Shown here: one piece after another, positions 8,948 through 17,497 of the stretch | Numbering within the stretch: position 1 is the first letter of the stretch | Layout of the letters: each line of letters starts with the position of its first letter | DNA from: Akkermansia muciniphila | GTDB lineage: Bacteria > Verrucomicrobiota > Verrucomicrobiia > Verrucomicrobiales > V1-33 | NCBI GenBank assembly: GCA_945900785.1 | Contig: CAMDJM010000038.1 | Coordinates: 1-43,739, forward strand | DNA: 43,739 bases | Direction: 5' to 3' | Position numbers and translations under genes: made by a program | The notes under the pieces: generated by a model | Databases searched by the model: none | What the model was told of the DNA's origin: nothing | Seen by the model: only the letters and a program-made list of their open reading frames with translations

Positions 8948-10639
8948 TCAATTTGCAGTATAGATGCTCTTCCCCTCCTTGACCGTCTCCACGACCTTGA
9001 TGTCCTTGATGGCCATCGGCTCCACCTTCAGCGGGTCTTTATCCAGAATCACGAGGTCGGCGAGTTTGCCGGCTTCGAGGGTGCCTTTGCGGTCTTCCTC
9101 CCGATACCAGTAAGCAACGTTCACGGTGATGGCCTTGAGCGCCTCGTAGGCGGAGACGCGTTCATCGGGGCCAATGATTTCGCCTTCGCGTGAGATCCGG
9201 TTCACGGCGGACCAGACGACAAAAAGTTGGTCGATCGGCGCGACGTTGAAATCAGTGTGGTTGGCGAAGGTGATCCCGCGGTCGAGCGCGGATTTGAGGG
9301 GGCTCAGGAAATAAGCCTGCTCCTTGCCACGGTTCCGGAGGTGGGTGCTGCCGAAGAAAAACGTGTGCTCCGTGTAGAACGAAGGAATGACTTTCCATGC
9401 GGCGATTTTGTCGAGCTGGTCCTTGCGCACAAACTGGCAATGAATGATGCCCGTGCGGTGGTCGCCGGCTTTTGCGTCACCGAGCGCGTCCTCGTGGGCG
9501 GCGAGAAAGTTATCGATCGCGGCGTCGCCGTTGCAATGGATGATGAGCGGCAGCTTGAGATCATACACGGCCTTCACCATCTGGTTGATCGTCTCCACGG
9601 GAAAGGTCGGCTCCCCTTTCCAGTCCTTCTCGCCGCCCGGTCCGCCAGTGAGGTAGGGGGTGGTGAAATGCGCGGTGCGGCCCTGCGGCGAACCGTCGAT
9701 GGTCACCTTGATGCCGCCCAGCTTGAGACCGTTGTTGTATTTCACAAAGGTCTCCGGCGGATTCAATCGCATGATTTGTTTGAACTCCGGGATGAAGGGA
9801 AAAGCGACCACGTCAATGTAGAGTTTCTTCTCCCTGGCACCCTGCTGCAGGATTTGGAGGTCGGAGAGATGCGTCGCGCCCTCCTGCGCGGTCGTCACCC
9901 CGGCAGCCGCGTAAATTTTCTGCCCGTCCACCAGCGCCTGAATCTGCTGGTCCGGCGAAGGCTTCGGCAGGCTGGCGTGGATGGGCAGGAACGCTGTTTC
10001 CATGACCAGCCCTTCGGGCTCCTGCGAACCGGACTTGCGCATGATCACGCCTCCGGGCGGCGTTTCGGTGGCCGCGCTGAAATTGTATTTTTTGAATGCC
10101 AAAGTATTCAGCACCGCACCGTGCAGCGAAACGTGGCCCACCATCACCGGATGGTCAGGAAAGTGCGGGTCGAGGTCGGCAGCGGTCAACTTGCCGCCCT
10201 CGGGGAAAATGCTGTCGTCATAACCGTAACCCATCACCACTTCGCCCGCCGGAATCTTCCGGTCAGCAATGAGCTGCTTCAGCGCGGCGATGATGCCCTC
10301 CTTCGTGTTGCCCGGACCGAACGGGGCCGCATAGCAGTTCGCCTGCCCCGCGAGACTCAAGGCATTGATAAAGTGCCCATGCCCATCCATGAAACCAGGC
10401 AACAGCGCCTTGCCATCGAGATCCACGACCTTCGTCGCGTCACCCTTCGCCTTCAGCACATCGCCCTTGGTGCCAGTGGCAAAAATCCGGCCATCCTTCA
10501 CCGAGAGGGCTTCGACATAAGCCGGTTCCTTACCAGCCATCGTCAGGATGGAGCCGTTGTGGTAAATCGTGTCCACCGTCTGGGCGGCAACAGACAGGGT
10601 GAGTCCGAAGAGCGTTGCGAGGAAGTGTTTCGCTTTCAT
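8948..10639 (-). CDS. Exported amidohydrolase, YtcJ-like (Amidohydro_3)
   Basis: A 563-residue protein with a short signal peptide (residues 1-19, cleavage near VAAQ). It has the hallmark N-terminal strand 'GSILTM', 'LLPGFMDGHGHF' (metal-ligand HxH, at about 80-91), 'GVTTAQEG', 'IIHCNGDAAIDNFL' and 'FANHTDFNV', and ends with 'GTLEAGKLADLVILDKDPL', all typical of YtcJ-type amidohydrolases. Members hydrolyse amide, formyl or other C-N bonds in small molecules; the substrate here is unknown. The gene lies between DUF1254 (42 nt upstream) and HAD (28 nt downstream), consistent with one operon. Confidence 0.93.
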   Translation of the reverse strand: MKAKHFLATLFGLTLSVAAQTVDTIYHNGSILTMAGKEPAYVEALSVKDGRIFATGTKGDVLKAKGDATKVVDLDGKALLPGFMDGHGHFINALSLAGQANCYAAPFGPGNTKEGIIAALKQLIADRKIPAGEVVMGYGYDDSIFPEGGKLTAADLDPHFPDHPVMVGHVSLHGAVLNTLAFKKYNFSAATETPPGGVIMRKSGSQEPEGLVMETAFLPIHASLPKPSPDQQIQALVDGQKIYAAAGVTTAQEGATHLSDLQILQQGAREKKLYIDVVAFPFIPEFKQIMRLNPPETFVKYNNGLKLGGIKVTIDGSPQGRTAHFTTPYLTGGPGGEKDWKGEPTFPVETINQMVKAVYDLKLPLIIHCNGDAAIDNFLAAHEDALGDAKAGDHRTGIIHCQFVRKDQLDKIAAWKVIPSFYTEHTFFFGSTHLRNRGKEQAYFLSPLKSALDRGITFANHTDFNVAPIDQLFVVWSAVNRISREGEIIGPDERVSAYEALKAITVNVAYWYREEDRKGTLEAGKLADLVILDKDPLKVEPMAIKDIKVVETVKEGKSIYTAN

Positions 10640-10681
10640 AGGTTCAATATGGTGGGGCTGAAAAGCCGCTGGAATCCGATG

Positions 10682-12154
10682 TTACTTCAGTTCTTCAATA
10701 TCCGGCAACACCCAGGTGCGGTCGAAGTAGGGCTGGGTGGGCCCGTAAAGACGGAAATAGGTGAACCACCCTTTGCCAGGGATGGTTCGAATCCAGTTGG
10801 CCTCTGGTTTTCCAGCGGGCGGTTTTGGGCCGAAGGTGAGGTCCACCGAGCCGTCTGCATTCTTGACGATGTTATCCCGCGAGGAACGGTCAGGCTGCAC
10901 GCCGGTGTCCACGAAGCAGCGGGTTTCGTTGTCATAGACGGTGAAGGACCAGAACTGCGCTACGGGCGCATCGGGCGGAACGTGCAGGGTGTAGGTTTTG
11001 CTGCCGTCGAGCCAGTGGCCGTCCGCGTCCTTGGATGACTCGAGGTAAACCTGCCCGAAGCCGACGGTGCGGCCCATCATGCCGGTGGAGACGCCCACCG
11101 CTTCATAGAACCAGGAGGCGCGTTCGTCGATCTCCGTGTAATATGGGGCTTCCTGATTCGTCTCCTTGAGGAACAGGGAGATTTCCCACTTTTTGCCAGG
11201 CCAGACGGTCACCCCTTTGAAGCGTTTTTCATAACCAAGCGTGCGGGCCATCACTTCCCCAACCTGGGCGGCTTCGATGAGAATCTGCTGCTGGCGGGCA
11301 TCCGGCCCGAAGGGCTTTCCTTTTTCGATCCCCAGCGGCTGCAGCATGCCGAGGATCATGCGGTCCCGCTCGTGCGGCGGTTCCTGATTGATAAATCTGG
11401 CGACACTCTGCCAATAGGCCAGCCCCCGCGGCTGGGTGCCGCTCCACTTCCGGCCATCGGGCCGGAGGTGCGGCGTTGCGGGCGGGTGGTCTGCCTGGCT
11501 GTAAGGGTAGATCCGGATCGCCGCCATCAGTTCCAAGGCCTTGGCCTTGTCCGGATCCAGCACGCGCTGACCCACGAACACATTGACGGTGGGGGAGCGG
11601 AAGACGCGATACCCCTCGGGGTTCATCTCCGGATCATCCGGTCCCAGGATGAGATACTTGCCGCCCATGCCCTTGTCCGGTCCAGTCTGACCGGTATCCG
11701 ATACCGGCCGCTGCCAGAAGTCCGTGAAACCACCCGCCGTGGCCCCTGGGGGAATTTCCAGCACCAGCGGCCCGGTTTCCTTCATATTGGGAAAGGCCAT
11801 GAGATAGGGCGTCGTGGCATTGGCGGTGAGCAGGCCGAGCTTGTCGGTGAAGGTCAGGTAATCGACGAAGTCCAGATTGCCGGCGCCGAATTTCTGGCGC
11901 TGCTCGTCCTGCCACTGGACCATGCCCATCATCGGCAAGGCCCAAAGGTAAGCCTGGCAGGCCCGCTGGAAATCGATGTCATCATACATCTTTCTGACCG
12001 TGGCCTCCGTCGGATAGCCGTTTTCCAGTTCAAGTTTCCCCAGGCGTGATTCCACGCTGCCAGTGGTGGGAAGTTGCTGCGCAGAGGTATTCGTGAGAAT
12101 CGTCACCCCGGCAAGCAGGGCGGCGAAGGCGTTTTGTTTTCGGGATGGTTTCAT
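10682..12154 (-). CDS. DUF1254/DUF1214 exported protein (second copy)
   Basis: A 490-residue protein when started at the ATG at 12154, which places a signal peptide (ending near TSAQQL) directly at the N-terminus. Upstream in-frame ATGs at 12175 and 12310 would add sequence that does not look coding. DUF1254 region about 40-190 ('RACQAYLWALPMMGMVQW', 'TTPYLMAFPN'); DUF1214 about 345-460 ('FWSFTVYDNETRCFVDTG', 'NWIRTIPGKGWFTYFRLYG'). It is only distantly similar to the copy at 2955-4379, so this is not a recent duplication. It heads the amidohydrolase-HAD run. Its first about 55 codons and upstream DNA are duplicated in broken form at 25179-25400. Confidence 0.92.
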   Translation of the reverse strand: MKPSRKQNAFAALLAGVTILTNTSAQQLPTTGSVESRLGKLELENGYPTEATVRKMYDDIDFQRACQAYLWALPMMGMVQWQDEQRQKFGAGNLDFVDYLTFTDKLGLLTANATTPYLMAFPNMKETGPLVLEIPPGATAGGFTDFWQRPVSDTGQTGPDKGMGGKYLILGPDDPEMNPEGYRVFRSPTVNVFVGQRVLDPDKAKALELMAAIRIYPYSQADHPPATPHLRPDGRKWSGTQPRGLAYWQSVARFINQEPPHERDRMILGMLQPLGIEKGKPFGPDARQQQILIEAAQVGEVMARTLGYEKRFKGVTVWPGKKWEISLFLKETNQEAPYYTEIDERASWFYEAVGVSTGMMGRTVGFGQVYLESSKDADGHWLDGSKTYTLHVPPDAPVAQFWSFTVYDNETRCFVDTGVQPDRSSRDNIVKNADGSVDLTFGPKPPAGKPEANWIRTIPGKGWFTYFRLYGPTQPYFDRTWVLPDIEELK

Positions 12155-12486
12155 TGCTAAGAGTAGTAATTTCATAAACAGCGCCCTAAAACCGCGCAAT
12201 GGGAATTGGCGATGGGGGATTGAACTTTGAACTATCGGTGGTGAAGGCAAACAAGTCCGGCTCCGCAGGGAATGCGCCCACCGGGAGGCCTGGGGTGATG
12301 CGGAAACCAACGGGCGGGCCGGGATCAGGGATTGGGAGGAGAAAGGAGCGCCCCCGGCATGATTGGGACACCTCCCCGCTTGAACCCTGAAAGGAAGTCG
12401 AGCGTTGCCGGATGAGGTTTGAGGGCAAGCATCCGAAGGCCTTTCATCAACGGGAGCGTCCCTCCTGCGGATGAATTACGGAAACC
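12155..12486. promoter_or_regulatory. Upstream region of the second DUF1254 gene
   Basis: About 330 nt without a gene before array B. The stretch GCGCAATGGGAATTGGC at 12194-12210 is repeated at 25383-25399, again just upstream of the truncated DUF1254 copy, so it was copied along with the gene start. It is likely to contain the promoter for the minus-strand DUF1254-amidohydrolase-HAD run. I cannot identify promoter boxes with confidence. Confidence 0.4.
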
Positions 12487-12626
12487 CATCAACGCCAACG
12501 GCGCACCGCATGACAATCAGCGCCAACGGCGCGCCGTATGCCAATCAGCGCCAACGGTGCGCCGCATGCCCATCAGCGCCAACGGCGCGCCGTATGCCCA
12601 TCAGCGCCAACGGCGCGTCCCATGAC
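12487..12626. repeat. Five tandem 28-nt units at the start of array B
   Basis: Five head-to-tail copies of a 28-nt unit with consensus AATCAGCGCCAACGGCGCGC plus CGTATGCC. Each contains the small hairpin GCGCC-AAC-GGCGC. The copies differ at a few positions. The period is not a multiple of three, so the reading frame changes in every unit, which argues against a coding repeat. There are no spacers, so it is not a CRISPR array. Confidence 0.85.
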
Positions 12627-13510
12627 AGCCTGGGGTTTCAACCCCAGGAAACGAGATACCCACAACCCCCGGGAGCGCCAACGGCGCGTTCCATGTGGGA
12701 CGATTTGGCTGGAGAGGACCGGTGTTGGGAACATCGGCGTGCCCCGGTGATTCATGGGACGCGCCTTCAGCGCTGGGGAATCGGGCGGGCTGGGGTCCTG
12801 GGGTTGAAACCCCAGGCTGTCATGGAACGCGCCTTCAGCGCTCGCCGCCAATGCGGCCTCGACGTGGATGGAACGTCGCTGAACCGGATGATATCTGCCG
12901 GGTCGCGCGACATCAAATCCCATTTTCCCAGCCAATCGCGCAGCGCCAGTCCATCAGCGCCAACGGCGCGCCGTATGCCAATCAGCGCCAACGGCGCGTC
13001 CCATGACAGCCTGGGGTTTCAACCCCAGGAAACGATATGCCCACATCCCCCCGGGAGCGCCAACGGCGCGTTCCATGTGGGACGATTTGGCTGGAGAGGA
13101 CCGGTGTTGGGAACATCGGCGTGCCCCGGTGATTCATGGGACGCGCCTTTGGCGCTGGGAAATCGGGCGGGCTGGGGTCCTGGGGTTGAAACCCCAGGCT
13201 GTCATGGAACGCGCCTTTGGCGCTGGGGAATGGGTTGCGGCTGGGGTCCTGGGGTTGAAACCCCAGGCTGTAATGGGACGCGCCTTTGGCGCTGGGGAAT
13301 GGGTTGCGGCTGGGGTCCGGGGGTTGAAACCCCAGGCTGTCATGGAACGCGCCTTTGGCGCTGGGGAATCGGGCGGGGTGGGGTCCGGGGGTTGAAACCC
13401 CAGGCTGTCATGGGACGCGCCTTTGGCGCTGGGGAATGGGTTGCGGCTGGGGTCTTAGGGTTGAAACCCCAGGCTGTCATGGAACGCGCCTTTGGCGCTG
13501 GGGAATCGGG
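12627..13510. repeat. Palindrome array B
   Basis: Eight copies of the 20-nt palindrome or close variants start at 12629, 12797, 13010, 13179, 13248, 13317, 13385 and 13454. The TTTC orientation (12629, 13010) precedes each copy of the core (12698 and 13080); the TTGA orientation follows it, so each core is bracketed by inverted flanks. The last five units form a tandem run with a period of about 68-69 nt, with GGACGCGCCTTTGGCGCTGG spacers. The block at 12855-12973 is identical to bases 1-119. The array lies between the start of the second DUF1254 gene and the end of the NOS gene; no coding function is supported. Confidence 0.9.
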
Positions 13511-13547
13511 GTCACCCTCATGGGTGTTCCGTCGGCAGGGCATCCGC

Positions 13548-14600
13548 TCACCACGGCCGCTCCTGTTCGACGTAGGCAGGGTCGGGACGGGCGTCGTCGT
13601 AGTAGCGGTGGAAGACCGGGCAGGCGGAACCGGACATTGGCGGCACCAGCCACGACCAGTCGCCGGGCACCTTGCGGCCGCATTTTTCCTCCTTCGCCAC
13701 ATGTTGCATGAACTGGGCGGAGGCGGTGTGATGATCCACCATGACCACCCCGGCCTCGCGGAAGGAATGCAGCACGGCCGTATTGATTTCCACCAGAGCA
13801 CGATCCTTCCACAGCGTGCTGCGCTTGGACCGATCAATCCCCATCCGCTCAGCGATGATGGGAAGCAGGTTGTAACGGCCCTCATCGCCGAAGTTGCGCG
13901 AGCCGATCTCGGTGCCCATGTAGTAGCCGCTGAAAGGTGCGGCGGTGAAACGGTGACCGCCTCCCACCAGCGCCCGGTCGGAGACGGCGGGCACCGCATG
14001 CCATTTCAGCCCCAAGTCGGCAACCCAACCGAACTCGGGGTGCGATATCGGCACTTCCAGCACCGCGCGCCTGGGCAGCGCGAACCAGCGCGGCGCGTGG
14101 CCGGGGAAATCCACCACCAGCGGCAGCACGTCAAAGGCGGAGCGGTCGCGCGGTGGCTGCCAGCCCATCTCCATCACCCGCTCGGTAAACGCGACCTCAC
14201 TTGGATCTCCCAGAACGCTACCGTCTGCTGCGCGGTAGCCGGCATAGCGAATCAACTGCGTATTCCAAATGCGGATACCCTTTTCTTCGGGCTCAGCCTC
14301 CGCAAAGACGGTCACTGCAGTCCGGATACGCCCGCCATTGGTTGCATATTCAAGATGTCTGACACACGCCTCGAATACTTCTTCGGGGCTGCCGGCGGTG
14401 CGCGCATCGAAAAGATGCAGGCCTTCCCAGAACAAGCGGCCGATGCAGCGCGCGTTGTTCCGCCAGGCCAGCCGGGCCATGCGCTCAAGTGCCTCCATCG
14501 GCAAAGCACCCACCACATCCCCAACGTTTGAAGGGTTAGCGGGCGTGACGGCAAGGCACGGGTGCGTGAGAGGTGAATGATAAGCCGGTGGCATGATCAT
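13548..14600 (-). CDS. nos: Nitric oxide synthase, oxygenase domain only (bacterial NOS)
   Basis: A 350-residue protein covering the full bacterial NOS oxygenase fold. The haem-thiolate motif is 'AWRNNARCIGRLFW' with C52 as the proximal ligand. 'KWHAVPAVSD' and 'APFSGYYMGTEIGSRNF' follow, with E231 matching the arginine-binding glutamate. 'LWKDRALVEINTAVLHSF' and 'DHHTASAQFM' precede 'GDWSWLVPPMSG', whose W314/W316 region stacks on the pterin cofactor. No FMN/FAD reductase domain is fused, as in Bacillus and Deinococcus NOS, so electrons must come from separate reductases. It oxidises L-arginine to NO and citrulline. The gene begins 23 nt after the kelch gene and is probably co-transcribed with it; the product is cytoplasmic. 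Confidence 0.95.
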   Translation of the reverse strand: MIMPPAYHSPLTHPCLAVTPANPSNVGDVVGALPMEALERMARLAWRNNARCIGRLFWEGLHLFDARTAGSPEEVFEACVRHLEYATNGGRIRTAVTVFAEAEPEEKGIRIWNTQLIRYAGYRAADGSVLGDPSEVAFTERVMEMGWQPPRDRSAFDVLPLVVDFPGHAPRWFALPRRAVLEVPISHPEFGWVADLGLKWHAVPAVSDRALVGGGHRFTAAPFSGYYMGTEIGSRNFGDEGRYNLLPIIAERMGIDRSKRSTLWKDRALVEINTAVLHSFREAGVVMVDHHTASAQFMQHVAKEEKCGRKVPGDWSWLVPPMSGSACPVFHRYYDDARPDPAYVEQERPW

Positions 14601-14623
14601 AATTCAAGGGTTGGGCACCACGC

Positions 14624-17437
14624 TCAATGGTTCTCCAGTCGGAAGAACGCCGCGTTGTCCGGTGAGGTGAAAAGGAACTCGAGCTTGCCTTGGGCGTTGA
14701 TCGACGTCTGTGGAACGGTCATGGGAAAGGGCAGGAAACTGCCGGGCAGGAGGGTGGTGCTCTTTTCCACTCCAAAGGTGAGCTTGAACTGGCCGAGCCC
14801 GTCGCGCTGGAGCAGCGGGGTGCCCACGTTGAGGGCTTGGACTTGGGGGAGGCTGTAGAGGTCGAAGGTATTGGGCGCAGCCAGCACAGCATTCTGTCCT
14901 GCGGTGTAGTTCGCGGCGTATTGGGCCTGCGAGTAGAGGCTGAAGCTATTGGGTGAACTCGTCACCGCATTCTGTCCCGCCGTCTGCCCGGCGGTGTAGT
15001 TGGCGTCGTAGGCCGTATCCGAGTGAAGGTTGTCGATGATCGCTGAGGCGCTGGGGGTGCCATTGGCAAAAACCGTGACGCGCATGAGGCCGGCCCCGGG
15101 AACCGATGCGAGGACGCCCCTCAATCCGCCGGGCTGGATGGTCGTGGAGTTCTCGAATGACAGCCAGACCGTCTCATCATTGGCGAGGCTGCGGCATTGC
15201 ACGAGGGGGTAGGCGGTCGAGGAATCCTGAGAGTTGCCACCAGAGCCACTGCTACCCATGAATCCGTTGAGCTGGTTTCCTGTGAGAGCGAGCGCACCAT
15301 CCGCCAGAGTGGCGGTGCCGATGCCGGGTTGTGACACGCCACCGACGCCAGGATCAAAAACTTCCACCGTGGAAACGGCAACGCTCCCATTGAAGCCGCC
15401 GACGGCAAGGACCCGGCCATCGAGCAGCAACGTGGCGGTGTGCGATTCGCGTGCTCCGGCCAGGTCGGCGGTAATGATCCATTCGCCCTGAGTCGGATCG
15501 TAATACGATGAACTGGTGAGTGACGCCGTCGTGCCGTGGCCACCGGCGATCAGCACCGTGCCATTGGGCAACAGGGTCGCCGTGTGGCCATATTGTTGCG
15601 CGGTGACCAGCGTGCCTGCTCCCCCCCACCCCGTCCCGCCAAAGAAAGTGATATAAGCATCATAGAATCTGGCGATGCCGCTGCCTACCACCAAGACCTT
15701 GCCAAAGGGGGGATAGCCGGGGATTGCAATGCTCATCAGCGTGGCGGTGGCTCCATAGACAGAGGTGCCAAACGATCCTCCGCTGCTCCATTTGCCTGAG
15801 GCTGGATTGTAGAGCTCCGCCTTGCTGTTGCTGCCACCGACGACGAGCACCGTGCCGTCCGGGAGGAGCGTGGCCGTGTGGCCGGTATACGCGAAAGCCG
15901 TGGCCCCGGTCGCTTGCCAACCGCCTGTGGCCGGATTGTAGAGTTCGGCGGCACCGGCGCCTCCGCCAACGACGAGCACCTTGCCGCTGGGCAACAGGGT
16001 GGCGGTATGCCGGGAACGCGCAGAACTCAGCAGGCCAGTGGTGGCACGCCAGGTGCCCGTAATCGGATCGTAGATTTCCGAACTGAAGAGGCTGCCGAAA
16101 GCGCCCTCCCCGCCGGCGACGAGCACGGTCCCATCCCGAAGCAGCGTGGCCGTGTGGAAACGACGGGCGGTGGCGAGTGCGCCGTTGGGGCTCCAGCCGT
16201 TCGTAGCCGGGTCAAAGAGTTCTGTTGTGGCAAGCTTGTTCGAGGTCGCACCGATTCCCCCGGCTACCAGCACCTTGCCGTTGCCGAGCAACGTGGCCGT
16301 GTGGCTGCCGCGTGCCGTGGCCAATGCCGGGCCGGAACTCCAGGCGGCGGCATCCGAGTCGAACAGCTCGGCACTGGATAGATAAGAGGTGCCATTGAAA
16401 CCACCGACCATGAGAACCTTGCCGCTGGTCAACAAGGTGGCCGTGTGACTGGCGCGGGCGAAGCGCAATGAACCCGCGGCCGTTTCAAACTGGAAACCAT
16501 TGATACCTCTTACCGAGGTCTCCGCCAAAGAGAGGTAGGCGCTGCCATTGAAGCCACCTGCGAAAAGCATACTACCATTGGGCAGTCGCGTGGCCGTGTG
16601 GAGCGAACGTGCCGAAATGAGGACACCATTGTTACTGCCATTCTCCACACTGGCGAGCGAGCCACTGCTGCCTATTCCTCCAGCAACGACGATTGTTCCC
16701 TGATCCATGAGGGTGGCAGTGTGACCCGAGCGTCCCGTGGTGAGGGTTCCTGCCGCTTGCCATGTTTTCGTGGTTAAATCGTAAAACTCCTTGCCCGTCG
16801 GAAAAGTGGCGCCACTGCTGCCGCCAACGACGAGAACGCCTGCAGGGTAGCCAGTCGCCGTGTGGGACGAGCGCGCCGAGGTGAGTGAAGCCGCTGCGGT
16901 CCAACGACGCGTCTCTGGATAGTAAATCTCCGCGCTGGCGAGATCGCCACTGACGCCGGTGCCTCCCACCACCAGCACGGTGCCGTCCGGCAGCAAGGTG
17001 GCGGTGTGCTGGTAACGCGCGGTTGCCAGTGACCCGGTGCTTGCCCACTGCTGCAAGTGGGGATCATAAATCTGCGCGCTGCTGAGGATTCCGGCGTTAC
17101 GACCACCGACGACGAGCACCGTGCCGTCTGGCAGGAACGTCGCCGTGTGGTTGCGGCGTGCCGTGGTCAGATTGCCTACATTGGACCAGGTGCCCAGTGC
17201 CGGATTATAGAGTTCCGCGCTGGCGAGATACCCCCCGTTGTAACCGCCAACCACCAGCACCGCCCCATCCTGCAGGAGTGAGGCCGTATGATCGCGGCGC
17301 GCCGTCTGGAGCGCGCCCGTATCCACAAACACGTTCACCGGGTCGTCGGTGGGACCTGCGGCCCTGGCGGTTGGGACGAGCAGAAGGATCGCCGAGAATA
17401 CGGCGAATAGTGCCGGGAAGGAGCGGATGGATTGCAT
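14624..17437 (-). CDS. Large exported kelch-repeat protein
   Basis: A 937-residue protein with a signal peptide (residues 1-26, cleavage after ARA). Fourteen kelch-type repeats, each with an 'HTATLLPDGTVLVVGG' signature and an ending like 'SAELYNP', cover about residues 35-700, enough for two beta-propellers. The C-terminal part has two 'NYTAGQNAV...LYS' repeats, then a module ending 'PDNAAFFRLENH' that I recognise as a common tail of exported verrucomicrobial proteins. No galactose-oxidase copper motif seen. Probably binds polysaccharide or protein at the cell surface. It lies 60 nt after the 1307-residue protein gene and shares its leader sequence. Confidence 0.9.
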   Translation of the reverse strand: MQSIRSFPALFAVFSAILLLVPTARAAGPTDDPVNVFVDTGALQTARRDHTASLLQDGAVLVVGGYNGGYLASAELYNPALGTWSNVGNLTTARRNHTATFLPDGTVLVVGGRNAGILSSAQIYDPHLQQWASTGSLATARYQHTATLLPDGTVLVVGGTGVSGDLASAEIYYPETRRWTAAASLTSARSSHTATGYPAGVLVVGGSSGATFPTGKEFYDLTTKTWQAAGTLTTGRSGHTATLMDQGTIVVAGGIGSSGSLASVENGSNNGVLISARSLHTATRLPNGSMLFAGGFNGSAYLSLAETSVRGINGFQFETAAGSLRFARASHTATLLTSGKVLMVGGFNGTSYLSSAELFDSDAAAWSSGPALATARGSHTATLLGNGKVLVAGGIGATSNKLATTELFDPATNGWSPNGALATARRFHTATLLRDGTVLVAGGEGAFGSLFSSEIYDPITGTWRATTGLLSSARSRHTATLLPSGKVLVVGGGAGAAELYNPATGGWQATGATAFAYTGHTATLLPDGTVLVVGGSNSKAELYNPASGKWSSGGSFGTSVYGATATLMSIAIPGYPPFGKVLVVGSGIARFYDAYITFFGGTGWGGAGTLVTAQQYGHTATLLPNGTVLIAGGHGTTASLTSSSYYDPTQGEWIITADLAGARESHTATLLLDGRVLAVGGFNGSVAVSTVEVFDPGVGGVSQPGIGTATLADGALALTGNQLNGFMGSSGSGGNSQDSSTAYPLVQCRSLANDETVWLSFENSTTIQPGGLRGVLASVPGAGLMRVTVFANGTPSASAIIDNLHSDTAYDANYTAGQTAGQNAVTSSPNSFSLYSQAQYAANYTAGQNAVLAAPNTFDLYSLPQVQALNVGTPLLQRDGLGQFKLTFGVEKSTTLLPGSFLPFPMTVPQTSINAQGKLEFLFTSPDNAAFFRLENH

Positions 17438-17497
17438 AACTTGGTTAGAACGGGTTGGAAATAGGAGAGAAAGGGAGATGGCTAATGGGAAGTTGAT
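17438..17497 (-). promoter_or_regulatory. Leader shared by the kelch and surface-protein genes, copy 1
   Basis: The 60-nt gap upstream of the kelch ATG contains, on the plus strand, AGAACGGGTTGGAAATAGGA followed by GAGAAAGGGAGATGG. The same 35 nt with two differences occurs just upstream of the ATG of the gene at 17498-21421. On the minus strand this is a pyrimidine-rich leader with no Shine-Dalgarno site. The match continues in part into the CAAGGGCTGGGCG at the end of the preceding gene. Confidence 0.6.

Noticed and set aside
12487..12626. CRISPR-like array
   Set aside because: Repeats are contiguous without spacers, vary between copies, and no cas genes are present.
12471..14531. 686-codon plus-strand open frame across array B and the NOS gene
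   Set aside because: It is built from repeat translations (such as PGVETPGCHG) followed by the antisense of NOS. The 28-nt repeat period and the clear NOS homology on the other strand rule it out.
13548..14600. NOS gene truncated by array B
   Set aside because: The frame runs through the pterin-binding GDWSW region and the final FHRYYDD...ERPW tail expected at the end of bacterial NOS; the array begins after the stop.
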